Shown here in pieces: positions 30,605 to 39,347 of a DNA stretch of 64,000 nucleotides; positions within the stretch are counted from its first letter, which is position 1; each line of letters starts with the position of its first letter. The notes under the pieces are model-generated. The model was not told where the DNA came from. It did no database searches and saw only the letters and a list, made by a program, of their open reading frames with translations. The stretch is from contig NZ_QRGP01000003.1 in NCBI RefSeq assembly GCF_003367235.1, positions 124,001-188,000 of the forward strand, in the 5' to 3' direction. Made by a program: the position numbers and the translations under genes. The DNA comes from Sphingorhabdus pulchriflava (GTDB lineage Bacteria; Pseudomonadota; Alphaproteobacteria; Sphingomonadales; Sphingomonadaceae).

Positions 30605-32434
30605 TTATCCTTCCGCTGCCTCCCTTATTACAGACAGAAAGGCTGCGCCATAGGCTTCGAGCTTGCGCGCGCCGACGCCGCTGATCAGCGCGAAATCGGA
30701 TGTATTGCGCGGGCGACGCTCGGAAAGCTCACGCAAGGTCGCATCGTGGAAGATGACATAGGGCGGCACGCCAGCCGTCTCGGCCAGTTCACGTCTTTTG
30801 CTGCGCAGCGCTTCGAACAGTGGGTCGTTGACCGGGTTGGCTTCACTGCGCTTTTCCTTGCGCGTCTTGGGCGGGACGACGATTTCGAGTTTCATCTCGC
30901 CCTTCAGGATCGCACGCGATGCCCCAGCCAGCATCAGCCCGCCATGTTCGTTGGCGCTCAGATGCCCTTGCGCCTGCAACGCCCGCGCTACCGGCTTGAT
31001 CAGCCGTGCATCGTCACCCGAAACGATACCGAAGACGCTGAGCTGGTCATGCCCGCGCGCCTCGATGCGCTCATCGGTGCGTCCGGTCAGTACCTTTTCA
31101 AGATGCCCAACTCCGAAACTCTGGCCGGTGCGATAGACGGCGGAAAGCAGCTTTTGCGCAACCTCGGTCGCGTCGACCACACCCGGGGCATCAAGGCAGT
31201 TGTCGCAATTGCCGCATTGCGCGGGTGGATCCTCGCCGAAATGGCGCAGCAATACCGCGCGGCGGCAACCGGGCGTTTCGACAAGCGATGATAGCGCATC
31301 GATCCTTGCTTTCTCGGCCAGTTGCCTTGCCTCAGGCTGTTCCTTCAACCGTTCGCGGGCAAGGCTGAAATCGCCGGGTGACCAGAAGAGATGCGCAACC
31401 GCCGGATCGCCATCGCGCCCCGCACGCCCGCTTTCCTGATAATAGGCCTCGATCGATTTGGGGATGCCCGCATGGGCGACGAAGCGGACATCGGGCTTGT
31501 CGATCCCCATGCCAAAGGCAACGGTCGCTACCATCACCATGTCTTCGCTCGCGACGAATTCTGCTTGTGCCGAAGCGCGTGCGGAGGGTTCCATGCCTGC
31601 ATGATAATAACGCGTACGCCGCCCGGTGCGCGCAATCAGTGCCGCCAATTTCTCGGCGCGATCGCGGGTGGTGGCATAGACGATGCCTGCTCCGGGCCAA
31701 CCGCGAATGGCGGAGGCAATCGCCGAGCCCTTGCTGGCGGTGTTGGTAACGGCATAGCGGATATTGGGCCGGTCAAAGCCGGAAACGATCGTGCCGCTCG
31801 CGGGGATGCCCAGCTGCTGTGCGATATCCTCACGCGTATGCGCGTCGGCCGTCGCGGTCAGTGCCAGTCTTGGCACATTCGGGAATTCGTCCATCAGCGG
31901 ACGGAGCAGTCGGTAATCCGGGCGGAAATCATGCCCCCATTCGGACACGCAATGCGCCTCGTCGATCGCGAACAGCGCAACTTTGGTTTCGGCGAGAAGC
32001 CGCTGGAAATCCGCAGTCGAGGCGCGTTCGGGGGCTACATAGAGCAGGTCTAGCGCACCAGACTGCAGCCGCTCGATAGTCTCGGCGCGGTTGTTATCTG
32101 CAGAGGTCAGCGTTGCCGCACGGATTCCCACGGCATTGGCGGCGCGCAGCTGGTCGTGCATCAAGGCGATCAGCGGTGAGATGACGATGCAGGTGCCGTC
32201 GAGCAGCAAAGCCGACAACTGGTAGCAGAGCGATTTTCCCGCCCCTGTCGGCATCACCGCGAGCGTGCTTTGCCTGTCGAGTGTGCGGCGCACCACCTGT
32301 TCCTGCACCCCGCGAAACTCGGCAAAACCGAAAACGCGGTGCAGCACATCGGCTGGGTCAATTGTATCGGGCGCGAGCATCTTCCTGCCCGCTAGGCCGG
32401 ATAGTTCCTCAAGAATAGAGCGCTCTTCGGGCAT
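30605..32434 (-). CDS. recQ: ATP-dependent DNA helicase RecQ
   Basis: A 609-residue 3'-to-5' helicase for recombination and replication-fork repair. Walker A is Pro-Thr-Gly-Ala-Gly-Lys-Ser and the DEAH box is Ile-Asp-Glu-Ala-His-Cys-Val-Ser-Glu-Trp-Gly-His-Asp-Phe. Motif VI is Gln-Glu-Ser-Gly-Arg-Ala-Gly-Arg-Asp. The RecQ zinc site appears as Cys-Arg-Arg followed by Cys-Gly-Asn-Cys-Asp-Asn-Cys, then winged helix and HRDC domains near the C-terminus. It heads a tight leftward operon of five genes that are otherwise unrelated to DNA repair. Confidence 0.97.
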   Translation of the reverse strand: MPEERSILEELSGLAGRKMLAPDTIDPADVLHRVFGFAEFRGVQEQVVRRTLDRQSTLAVMPTGAGKSLCYQLSALLLDGTCIVISPLIALMHDQLRAANAVGIRAATLTSADNNRAETIERLQSGALDLLYVAPERASTADFQRLLAETKVALFAIDEAHCVSEWGHDFRPDYRLLRPLMDEFPNVPRLALTATADAHTREDIAQQLGIPASGTIVSGFDRPNIRYAVTNTASKGSAIASAIRGWPGAGIVYATTRDRAEKLAALIARTGRRTRYYHAGMEPSARASAQAEFVASEDMVMVATVAFGMGIDKPDVRFVAHAGIPKSIEAYYQESGRAGRDGDPAVAHLFWSPGDFSLARERLKEQPEARQLAEKARIDALSSLVETPGCRRAVLLRHFGEDPPAQCGNCDNCLDAPGVVDATEVAQKLLSAVYRTGQSFGVGHLEKVLTGRTDERIEARGHDQLSVFGIVSGDDARLIKPVARALQAQGHLSANEHGGLMLAGASRAILKGEMKLEIVVPPKTRKEKRSEANPVNDPLFEALRSKRRELAETAGVPPYVIFHDATLRELSERRPRNTSDFALISGVGARKLEAYGAAFLSVIREAAEG

Positions 32435-32527
32435 TGGCGACTTTCGCTGTGGATAGTCGAGTCGCGGCGGAACATATAAAGAACAAATATTGAAGTAAAG
32501 AAAGGCTGTGCTTTAAGTTTACCGTGA

Positions 32528-32589
32528 GTGCTGAGCCTGCCGAAGCACGTGTGTCAGTACTGCGACCCGCCCTTCGACAGGCTCAGGGC
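32528..32589. repeat. REP-like pair of inverted hairpin units
   Basis: Two imperfect copies of a hairpin unit face each other. Unit 1 (32528-32548) has GTGCT/AGCAC arms around GAGCCTGCCGA. Unit 2 (32569-32589) has GCCCT/AGGGC arms around TCGACAGGCTC, the reverse complement of nearly the same core. The core TCGACAGGCTCAG is a motif I associate with dispersed repeats in proteobacterial genomes. It fills the 175-base gap between recQ and the ABC exporter and may end or stabilise transcripts. Confidence 0.6.
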
Positions 32590-32609
32590 TACGGTTCTAT
32601 TTTGCGCCT

Positions 32610-34448
32610 TCACTCCGCCGCAACAGCCTCTTCATCTTTTTCTGCCTGCTGACGCGCCCACATTTCGGCGTACAGACCATCCTTAGCCAGCAATTCGGCA
32701 TGCGTTCCCTGTTCGGCGATACGGCCCGCATCGAGGACGACAATCTGGTCGGCACCGACCACGGTCGACAGACGGTGCGCGATGACGATGGTGGTGCGCT
32801 GTTTTGACACTTCGTCGAGTGTGTCGAGGATTTCGGCCTCGGTGCGGCTGTCAAGTGCGCTGGTGGCTTCGTCGAGGATCAGGATCGGCGGGTTTTTGAG
32901 CAACGTCCGCGCAATCGCGACCCGCTGCTTCTCGCCACCCGACAGCTTCAGTCCCCGCTCGCCGACCTGCGTTGCATATTGCTTAGGCTGGGCGGCGATG
33001 AAATTGTGGATTTGTGCGCCGCGTGCCGCATCCTCGATTTCCGCCTGGCTCGAACCCTCACGGCCATAGCCGATATTGTAACCGATACTGTCGTTGAACA
33101 GAACCGTATCCTGCGGGACGATGCCGATATGCGCGCGCAGGCTCGTCTGGGTCACGTCACGCAAATCCTGCCCGTCGATGGTGATCCGCCCGCCGGTGAC
33201 ATCATAAAAGCGATAAAGCAGCCGCGCAATCGTCGACTTGCCCGCACCCGATGGCCCGACCACAGCGAGCGTCTTGCCCGGTGGAATGCGCAAGGACAGG
33301 CCGTTCAAAATCTGCCGATCCGGATCATAGCCAAAGGTTACATCTTCAAAGGCGAGTTCGCCGCCCGATACGCGGAGCGCCTTTGCTCCGGGCTTGTCGA
33401 CAATTTCGGGCGGGGTATCGACCAGATCGAACATCGCTGCCATGTCGATCAAGCCTTGGCGAATGGTGCGATAAACCATGCCGAGCATGTCGAGCGGGCG
33501 GAAGAGCTGCATCAACAGCGTGTTGACCAGCACGACATCACCGGTGCTGAAACGCCCTTGCGCCCAGCCCCAGACACTGAAACCCATCGCGCCTGCCATC
33601 ATCAAATTGGTGATGAACGACTGGCCGATATTGAGCCAGGCAAGCGAGTTTTCCGATTTTACCGCGGCATCGGCATAGCGGCGCGCGACCTTGGCATAAT
33701 AGTCGGTCTCACGGTCCTCGGCATTGAAATATTTGACCGTTTCATAGTTGAGAAGGCTGTCGACCGAACGCGCGACTGTCGCGGTATCGAGCTCGTTCAT
33801 CTCCTCACGCAGTTTGTTACGCCAGTCGGTGACGCGCTGGGTGAAGAGGATATAGGTCACGACCATGACGATGGTTGCTACCACCAGCCCCAACCCGAAC
33901 TTGAACCAGAAAATCACCAGCACCGCGATGAGTTCGATGGCTGTCGGCGCGATGTTGAACAGCATGAAATAGAGCATCACGTCGATGCTCTTGGTGCCGC
34001 GTTCGATCACCTTGGTAACGGCGCCGGTGCGACGGTTCATGTGGAACCGCATCGACAGCCGGTGGAGGTGCGCGAAGGTGTTTTCCGCCAAGCGCCGCGT
34101 CGCATCCTGCCCGACGCGTTCGAACACGGTGTTCCTCAGATTATCGAACAATACCCCGCCAAAGCGGGCGCCGGTATAGGCAACGACCAGTCCGATCGCC
34201 ATCCAGACGCCCGCCTCCAGCCCCGGCTGCATCCGGTCAATGGCCGCGCCATAGACAAAGCCCATCGACAGCTGCACGCCCTTGGAAACCAGCACCAGCA
34301 GCATCGCGATGACGATACGAATGCGCAGCGCGGGCATATCCTTCGGCCACAAATAGGGCAGAAAGCGTTTGAGCGTGGCGAAACTCGCCTCCGCTTTGGC
34401 CACTTCCTTTTCTTTCCCGTTTTCCGGCTGTGCCGCCATTCCCTGCAT
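32610..34448 (-). CDS. atm1: Atm1/HMT1-type ABC exporter (fused membrane and ATPase domains)
   Basis: A 612-residue half-transporter with six membrane helices (about 35-330) and a C-terminal ATPase. Walker A is Gly-Pro-Ser-Gly-Ala-Gly-Lys-Ser, the signature Leu-Ser-Gly-Gly-Glu-Lys-Gln-Arg, and Walker B Ile-Leu-Ile-Leu-Asp-Glu-Ala-Thr-Ser-Ala-Leu-Asp. The sequence around Asn-Tyr-Glu-Thr-Val-Lys-Tyr-Phe-Asn and Arg-Thr-Gly-Ala-Val-Thr-Lys-Val-Ile-Glu-Arg-Gly is typical of the Atm1 group, which exports glutathione-linked sulfur or metal compounds. It starts 27 bases after a TonB-dependent receptor gene and may share its transcript. Start ATG 34448 or 34439. Confidence 0.9.
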   Translation of the reverse strand: MQGMAAQPENGKEKEVAKAEASFATLKRFLPYLWPKDMPALRIRIVIAMLLVLVSKGVQLSMGFVYGAAIDRMQPGLEAGVWMAIGLVVAYTGARFGGVLFDNLRNTVFERVGQDATRRLAENTFAHLHRLSMRFHMNRRTGAVTKVIERGTKSIDVMLYFMLFNIAPTAIELIAVLVIFWFKFGLGLVVATIVMVVTYILFTQRVTDWRNKLREEMNELDTATVARSVDSLLNYETVKYFNAEDRETDYYAKVARRYADAAVKSENSLAWLNIGQSFITNLMMAGAMGFSVWGWAQGRFSTGDVVLVNTLLMQLFRPLDMLGMVYRTIRQGLIDMAAMFDLVDTPPEIVDKPGAKALRVSGGELAFEDVTFGYDPDRQILNGLSLRIPPGKTLAVVGPSGAGKSTIARLLYRFYDVTGGRITIDGQDLRDVTQTSLRAHIGIVPQDTVLFNDSIGYNIGYGREGSSQAEIEDAARGAQIHNFIAAQPKQYATQVGERGLKLSGGEKQRVAIARTLLKNPPILILDEATSALDSRTEAEILDTLDEVSKQRTTIVIAHRLSTVVGADQIVVLDAGRIAEQGTHAELLAKDGLYAEMWARQQAEKDEEAVAAE

Positions 34449-34475
34449 CAGGCCGATATAGGGAAGTATCGGGGT

Positions 34476-36581
34476 TTAGAAAGTCCCGCTGACGGTTGCC
34501 CGGTAAATCAGGCCATATTTGTTGCGCCCGGTATGGGTGAAATCGACAGGGCCATCGCGGCGGTCGACGTAGAATATTTCGTCATATCCCTCGGTCTGCC
34601 CGGCGAGGTTGATGATCTGGCCACGCACTTTGAGGCCGAGCACATTCTTGTGCTCGATAAAGGCCCCGACCATTGGACCGGTGCGATAATCGCGCCCAAA
34701 ATAGTCGAGCCGGTAGAAGCCATAATCGCTGCTATCCTCGGCAAAGCCGCCATAGGCCCATTGCGAATTGGGAATGTCGTGGCGGAAGTCGAGGTTCCAG
34801 TAGGTGCGGCCGCGGTTACTGAGTGGGCGTTTTTCGCCGGTCAGCGGATCGCGAAGCGATGCCGTCTGCCAGGCACCGATCAGATCGAGCTTGGCGCCCT
34901 TTATGCCGATGGTATCGAGCAGGAGGCTGGCATTGATTTCAGTACGCAGCCGTCTTGCCGTGCCATCGATATTGCCCGGCGCTTCGGTGGTCGCGGTGAT
35001 CGGGATGCGGTCGACCAGATCGCTGATCGATTCAAGATCGACCTTCAGCTTCAACGACCCCGCCTTGCCGAGCGAGCGGTTCGCCTCGAAATTCAGAAGC
35101 CAGCTTTGCGGTGGGACCAGGTCGAAATTACCGGCATTGTTGTTGTTGTTACGCACATCGACCGAAGCAAGGAAATCGCCAAAGTTGAGCTGCAACACTT
35201 TGCGCTGGAATTTGGCGCTGATGTCGAGCACCGGCGATGGCTTCCAACCGAGCGCTATCGAGCCTTTCGGACGCACATATTGGCGTGCATTGCCGTTGGG
35301 GCCGGTCACGCCCAGTTCACTATATTCGCCGCCCAGCGTCGCTTGCAGCGTCAGATCCTTGGCAATGGGGCGACCATAGGACAATATAATCTGCCCGCGC
35401 TTCTCTTCCACCCGTGCGGTTGCATTGGGTAGTGGCACCGGCTGGAAAACCCCTGCATTGTCGAGCCGGAAAAATTCGGATTCGGCGTCGAGATAGTTGA
35501 ACGCACCTTCGGCTGAGACCTGCCAGTCGGTCTTGCCCGCCTTCCATCGATATTCGGCGCGCAATACACTCTCACCCTCATCGATCACCTGCGCGAATAT
35601 CTGTCCGCTTTCGGCGGAGCCGTCGGTTGGGGTGATACGGAATTGGTTTACAAAGGGGCTATGTTCAAAACGGTGGAAGCCGATGACCTTTAGACGGCCG
35701 CCGCCAAGACCGAACTCATAGTCAGCGCCCAGCTCCATATTCCATTCGTCTTCACGGTCCTTACCCGCTTCAAGGATATTCGCCTTACCTGTCTCTTGCT
35801 TCAGGAATGTACGGTTGCCGCGAAACTCGAAAAACTCCAGTGCGCCATTCGCATTGAGAATGTTGCCGTTATCGCTTTTCAGCGAATAGGTGCCGGCCAA
35901 TCGGGGTCGGTCCCCCTGCGATCGGACGCGGACGTCGCGGAAAAACAGCCGATCGCCATCGGCATCGCGCACATCTTCATAGCCCCAGCCCCCGCCGCGG
36001 AAACCGTCTTTGTTGGAAAGGCCCAGCGTAAAATCGCCTTTGCCAAGCTTACCTGAAAGATTGACCTCGCCATTGATCCAGAAATCTTCGACCCGCCGCC
36101 GCCATTGCGGACGCCAGGCAAAATTGCCCTGTAGCGCATCGGGCTTGGTGATAACGTTGAGCACCTGACCATTCAGCCCTGAGACGTTAAGTGTTGCCCC
36201 ATCGGCGATCTCGAGCTGAATGACCGAGGAGGCCGCGATGCGTGACAATGCAGTCTGCGCATCGTTGCTCTTGCCGGTGATCCGTTGGCCATTGATCAGC
36301 ACATTCTGGCTGGCTTCGCCCAATCCGCGGTCGGTGCTGACTTGGCTGATCTGGAATCCGGGAATTTGCCCGACCATGTCGAGCGCGGTCTGCGGCGCGA
36401 AGCGGGTGAATTGCGATGCCTCGTAAATCTGCCGACCGTTTTCGGCGCGCGGTTCCAGATCGGTTCTGGTTTCCTCGAACTGCGGCGCTGCGGCGCTGGT
36501 GTTGGCTAAGGCCGGTTGTGCCACTGCCATGGCAAGCACACTTCCGGAAGCCGCAAAAATGCGACAGGTGCACAATTTCAT
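34476..36581 (-). CDS. TonB-dependent receptor-like outer-membrane protein
   Basis: A 701-residue protein with a signal peptide (cleavage near Ala-Leu-Ala-Asn), a plug domain (about 50-150) with Gly-Gln-Ile-Pro-Gly-Phe-Gln-Ile and Val-Leu-Ile-Asn-Gly-Gln-Arg, then a long beta-barrel region of alternating polar and aromatic strands ending in a C-terminal Phe (Thr-Val-Ser-Gly-Thr-Phe). No clear TonB box is visible. Ligand unknown. The 5' leader could fold: CTAACCC near its beginning is complementary to GGGTTAG immediately before the start codon. AGGAG precedes ATG 36581. The Atm1-type exporter follows after 27 bases. Confidence 0.88.
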   Translation of the reverse strand: MKLCTCRIFAASGSVLAMAVAQPALANTSAAAPQFEETRTDLEPRAENGRQIYEASQFTRFAPQTALDMVGQIPGFQISQVSTDRGLGEASQNVLINGQRITGKSNDAQTALSRIAASSVIQLEIADGATLNVSGLNGQVLNVITKPDALQGNFAWRPQWRRRVEDFWINGEVNLSGKLGKGDFTLGLSNKDGFRGGGWGYEDVRDADGDRLFFRDVRVRSQGDRPRLAGTYSLKSDNGNILNANGALEFFEFRGNRTFLKQETGKANILEAGKDREDEWNMELGADYEFGLGGGRLKVIGFHRFEHSPFVNQFRITPTDGSAESGQIFAQVIDEGESVLRAEYRWKAGKTDWQVSAEGAFNYLDAESEFFRLDNAGVFQPVPLPNATARVEEKRGQIILSYGRPIAKDLTLQATLGGEYSELGVTGPNGNARQYVRPKGSIALGWKPSPVLDISAKFQRKVLQLNFGDFLASVDVRNNNNNAGNFDLVPPQSWLLNFEANRSLGKAGSLKLKVDLESISDLVDRIPITATTEAPGNIDGTARRLRTEINASLLLDTIGIKGAKLDLIGAWQTASLRDPLTGEKRPLSNRGRTYWNLDFRHDIPNSQWAYGGFAEDSSDYGFYRLDYFGRDYRTGPMVGAFIEHKNVLGLKVRGQIINLAGQTEGYDEIFYVDRRDGPVDFTHTGRNKYGLIYRATVSGTF

Positions 36582-36643
36582 CTAACCCACTCCTGTCGGG
36601 CTCTCATGGCCCTTATGTTGTGCTCCCTGTGGAGGCGGGTTAG
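36582..36643 (-). promoter_or_regulatory. Possible structured 5' leader of the TonB receptor gene
   Basis: Reading leftward, CTAACCC (36643-36637) can pair with GGGTTAG (36589-36583), which ends one base before the start codon. A smaller GGGC/GCCC hairpin lies between them. Pairing would close the region just downstream of the AGGAG site. Seven pairs over 48 bases could arise by chance, so this is tentative. Confidence 0.3.
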
Positions 36644-36713
36644 GATTACAATTGTATTCGATACAGCCGCGTTCGATTAGCGACTGATAATTTGGGACAA
36701 ACTACATCGGCAT

Positions 36714-36983
36714 TCAAAAGCGCCGCGACAGCAGCAGCCAGGCTGCAATGCCGTTGAAGGCGGTATAGGCTGCATAGAGGCCGACGATTATTCCTGAATC
36801 GGAATAGGCAAACAGCATCGCGCCGAGCAATATTCCGAACTCCAGAAAATAACTGCCATTGCGGCCAAAATGCTTGCCGAAATAGAGCTTGGTGTCCTCG
36901 ACAAAGGGGTGACCCGATTCAACCACCGCCTTGTGCATGGCGAAATTGGCGATGCCGAGAAAGAAGGCGACGATCAGGTACAT
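36714..36983 (-). CDS. Small three-helix membrane protein
   Basis: An 89-residue protein with a hydrophobic N-terminus (Tyr-Leu-Ile-Val-Ala-Phe-Phe-Leu-Gly), a short polar middle with Gly-His-Pro-Phe-Val-Glu-Asp-Thr-Lys, and two C-terminal membrane segments. It starts 16 bases after the lepB stop on the same strand and so appears to be the last gene of the pyrE-pdxJ-acpS-lepB operon. I recognise no family. The polar middle segment probably faces one side as a loop. Confidence 0.65.
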   Translation of the reverse strand: MYLIVAFFLGIANFAMHKAVVESGHPFVEDTKLYFGKHFGRNGSYFLEFGILLGAMLFAYSDSGIIVGLYAAYTAFNGIAAWLLLSRRF

Positions 36984-36999
36984 CTATCGCCAACCATGC

Positions 37000-37950
37000 T
37001 CATTTTGCTGCTGCCGGTTCGGCTTTATCAGGACGCAAGCTCGTGCCCGCCCGTCCACCGCGGAAGGAGGAAAACCAGCTCGCCGGATTGATCCCGGTGG
37101 ATCCGTCGAGCGAGAAGGTGATGATTTCCGCCCGTCCGCCGATCCGTTCCCAAGCCACCGGCCCGCCTAGGCCGATCGGCGCATCGACACGGCTGTCGGC
37201 GCTATTGTCGCGATTATCGCCGAGCAGATAATAATGGCCCTTGGGGATGCGGATCGGCGCAACATCGTCGGTCGATCCACGCCGTGCGTCGATTGTGTCG
37301 TAGCTCACGCCATTGGGCAGTGTTTCGCGAACGATTGTGACATAGCAATGCAGCGAACCATCGGCTTCCTGCACCAGCGCGCCGGGGAAATCGAGTTCGG
37401 TGCAGGGGTTGTTGGCGTCTACCGGCAGGTCCTTGACTGGCTGCGCCTCCTGGCGGATCGGCTTGCCATTGAGGTAAACCTGCCCGCCGCGCATTTCGAA
37501 CAGGTCGCCGGGCATGCCGACGACGCGTTTGATGTAATCCTGATTCTTGCCCTCGGGCGTCAGAATCACGACATCGCCGCGCTCGGGCGTTGCACCCCAG
37601 ACGCGACCCTTGCTCTCGGGCATGGTGAAGGCCAGCGAGTCGACCTCTTCGCGCAAGACCAGCCAGTGGAAAAGCGCGACCGGGTTGGGAATGGTGGGGG
37701 AGACAAAGCTCCAGCCATATGCATATTTCGAAACAAACAACCGGTCCCCGACCAGCAGCGTCGGCATCATTGAGATCGACGGAATGTAGAAGGGCTTGGC
37801 GATGAAGCTGTGAAAGGCCAGCACCGCCAGCAACAGCCAGAACAGACCCTTTATCTCGGCCCAGAGCGTGGCAAGCCAGCCTTGTTTGGCGACAGGTGCG
37901 GCTGCAGTTTCGGTCTCGGTGGTAACGGGTTCGCTATTCAAAACGGTCAT
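37000..37950 (-). CDS. lepB: Signal peptidase I (LepB)
   Basis: A 316-residue inner-membrane serine protease that removes Sec signal peptides. One N-terminal membrane helix lies near residues 34-50. Box B follows as [10 protein letters not shown], with nucleophile Ser60. The general base Lys141 is in [11 protein letters not shown]. Box E is [11 protein letters not shown]. The N-terminal 20 residues are Thr/Glu-rich and cytosolic. It overlaps acpS by four bases, so it is translated from the same operon. Confidence 0.97.
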   Translation of the reverse strand: MTVLNSEPVTTETETAAAPVAKQGWLATLWAEIKGLFWLLLAVLAFHSFIAKPFYIPSISMMPTLLVGDRLFVSKYAYGWSFVSPTIPNPVALFHWLVLREEVDSLAFTMPESKGRVWGATPERGDVVILTPEGKNQDYIKRVVGMPGDLFEMRGGQVYLNGKPIRQEAQPVKDLPVDANNPCTELDFPGALVQEADGSLHCYVTIVRETLPNGVSYDTIDARRGSTDDVAPIRIPKGHYYLLGDNRDNSADSRVDAPIGLGGPVAWERIGGRAEIITFSLDGSTGINPASWFSSFRGGRAGTSLRPDKAEPAAAK

Positions 37951-38357
37951 GCTTTCGAAATCGGGAGCGCTTCGATGATCACAAAGGCCTGCGCCCAGGG
38001 GTGATCGTCGGTCAGCGTCAGATGAATGTGCGCCTCATAGCCATTTGGCACCATCGCGTCGAGCCGTGCTTTCGCGCCGCCCGTCAGCGCGAGCGTTGGT
38101 GCTCCGGAAGGTGCATTGACGACGCCGATGTCCTTCATGAACACCCCGCGCTTGAACCCTGTGCCGACCGCCTTGCTGAAAGCCTCTTTCGCGGCAAAGC
38201 GCTTGGCGTAGGTTCCGGCGCGGGTGAAGGGCCGTTTTGCTGCTTTAGCGCGTTCGACGTCTGTAAAGACGCGGTTTTCAAACCGTTCGCCAAAACGGTC
38301 GAGCGAGTTCTGAATACGCTCTATATTACAGAGGTCAGAGCCGAGGCCGATGATCAT
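37947..38357 (-). CDS. acpS: Holo-[acyl-carrier-protein] synthase (AcpS)
   Basis: A 136-residue phosphopantetheinyl transferase that moves the 4'-phosphopantetheine group from CoA to apo-ACP. The metal-binding Asp lies in Gly-Leu-Gly-Ser-Asp-Leu at the N-terminus. The family motif [11 protein letters not shown] contains the second acidic ligand. C-terminal His-Leu-Thr-Leu-Thr-Asp-Asp is typical. It overlaps both neighbours by four bases (lepB downstream, a small membrane protein upstream). Confidence 0.96.
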   Translation of the reverse strand: MIIGLGSDLCNIERIQNSLDRFGERFENRVFTDVERAKAAKRPFTRAGTYAKRFAAKEAFSKAVGTGFKRGVFMKDIGVVNAPSGAPTLALTGGAKARLDAMVPNGYEAHIHLTLTDDHPWAQAFVIIEALPISKA

Positions 38358-38608
38358 TGCCTACCCTCATCGTGTCGCGCTTTGGCATAAACCAACTTAA
38401 AAATCAGGCGCATCGCTACATATAAAAACGCCGCAAACACTGCCAAGCCAAGACCTGATACAATCAGATTCCAATCAAATGACTTTCCTTGCCTAGCGTT
38501 GCTCCAAATGTTTATTCCGATAGCAGCAACGCCTACCGCCAAACCGAATTTGAACGACAGCATAGTCCAACGCCAAATTCTTTGAACAACTTGAGCGTCG
38601 GTGATCAC
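38354..38608 (-). CDS. Small two-helix membrane protein inside the pdxJ-acpS operon
   Basis: An 84-residue protein with two hydrophobic helices ([11 protein letters not shown] and [15 protein letters not shown]) joined by a polar loop, and a basic C-terminus. It overlaps pdxJ and acpS by four bases each, so it is fully integrated in the operon. The DNA is visibly more AT-rich than either neighbour, which suggests a later arrival. I do not recognise the family. Confidence 0.7.
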   Translation of the reverse strand: MITDAQVVQRIWRWTMLSFKFGLAVGVAAIGINIWSNARQGKSFDWNLIVSGLGLAVFAAFLYVAMRLIFKLVYAKARHDEGRQ

Positions 38609-39345
38609 CGCGCTGCGTCCATCAATTCGCGCATTTTGCGCACGGCGTTTTCCAGCCCGTCGAAAATCGCCTCGCCGATCAGATAGTGGCCGATGTTGAG
38701 CTCGGCCAATTGCGGGATGGCGGCGATGGGCTGGACATTGTCATAGGTCAGCCCGTGGCCAGCATGCGGTTCGATGCCGTTCTTTACCGCAAGTGCGGTG
38801 GCATCGGCGATGCGTTTCAGTTCGGCTTCGATGCCCGCTGCGTCGCCATCCAGCCAGAGATGCGCATAGCGCCCAGTGTGCAGTTCGACCACGGGAGCGC
38901 GCAGCCGCATGGCCGCCTCGATCTGGCGCGGGTCGGGTTCGATGAACAGGCTGACGCGAATGTCGGCATCGGCCAATCGCGATACGATCGGTGCAAGTTG
39001 GTTGTGCAATCCGGCCGCATCCAACCCGCCTTCGGTGGTACGCTCCTCGCGCCGTTCGGGGACGATGCAGGCGGCATGCGGTTTGTGGCGCAGCGCGATC
39101 TCCAGCATCTCCTCGGTCGCGGCCATTTCGAGATTGAGCGGCAGGCTGGTCGCCGCCTGGATTCGCGCGAGGTCGCTGTCGCGGATATGGCGGCGATCTT
39201 CGCGTAGATGCGCCGTAATGCCGTCGCCGCCGACCCGCGCAACAATCTCCGCCGCGCGCACCGGATCGGGATGGTCGCCGCCACGCGCGTTCCGGATAGT
39301 CGCGACATGATCGATATTGACCCCGAGACGCAGGTGGCTCGCCAC
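38605..39345 (-). CDS. pdxJ: Pyridoxine 5'-phosphate synthase (PdxJ)
   Basis: A 246-residue TIM-barrel enzyme that joins 1-deoxyxylulose 5-phosphate with aminoacetone phosphate to form pyridoxine phosphate, the last ring-forming step of de novo vitamin B6 synthesis. Signatures: [15 protein letters not shown] at the N-terminus, [13 protein letters not shown], Leu-Glu-Met-Ala, and Ala-Gly-His-Gly-Leu near the C-terminus. Two bases separate it from pyrE. Confidence 0.98.
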   Translation of the reverse strand: MASHLRLGVNIDHVATIRNARGGDHPDPVRAAEIVARVGGDGITAHLREDRRHIRDSDLARIQAATSLPLNLEMAATEEMLEIALRHKPHAACIVPERREERTTEGGLDAAGLHNQLAPIVSRLADADIRVSLFIEPDPRQIEAAMRLRAPVVELHTGRYAHLWLDGDAAGIEAELKRIADATALAVKNGIEPHAGHGLTYDNVQPIAAIPQLAELNIGHYLIGEAIFDGLENAVRKMRELMDAAR

Positions 39346-39347
39346 GA

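Noticed and set aside
32979-35432. An 817-codon open frame on the plus strand across the ABC exporter and TonB receptor genes
   Set aside because: It is antisense to two clearly recognisable genes. Its translation is rich in Asp, Arg, His and Ala with no domain, as expected from the complementary strand of GC-rich coding DNA.
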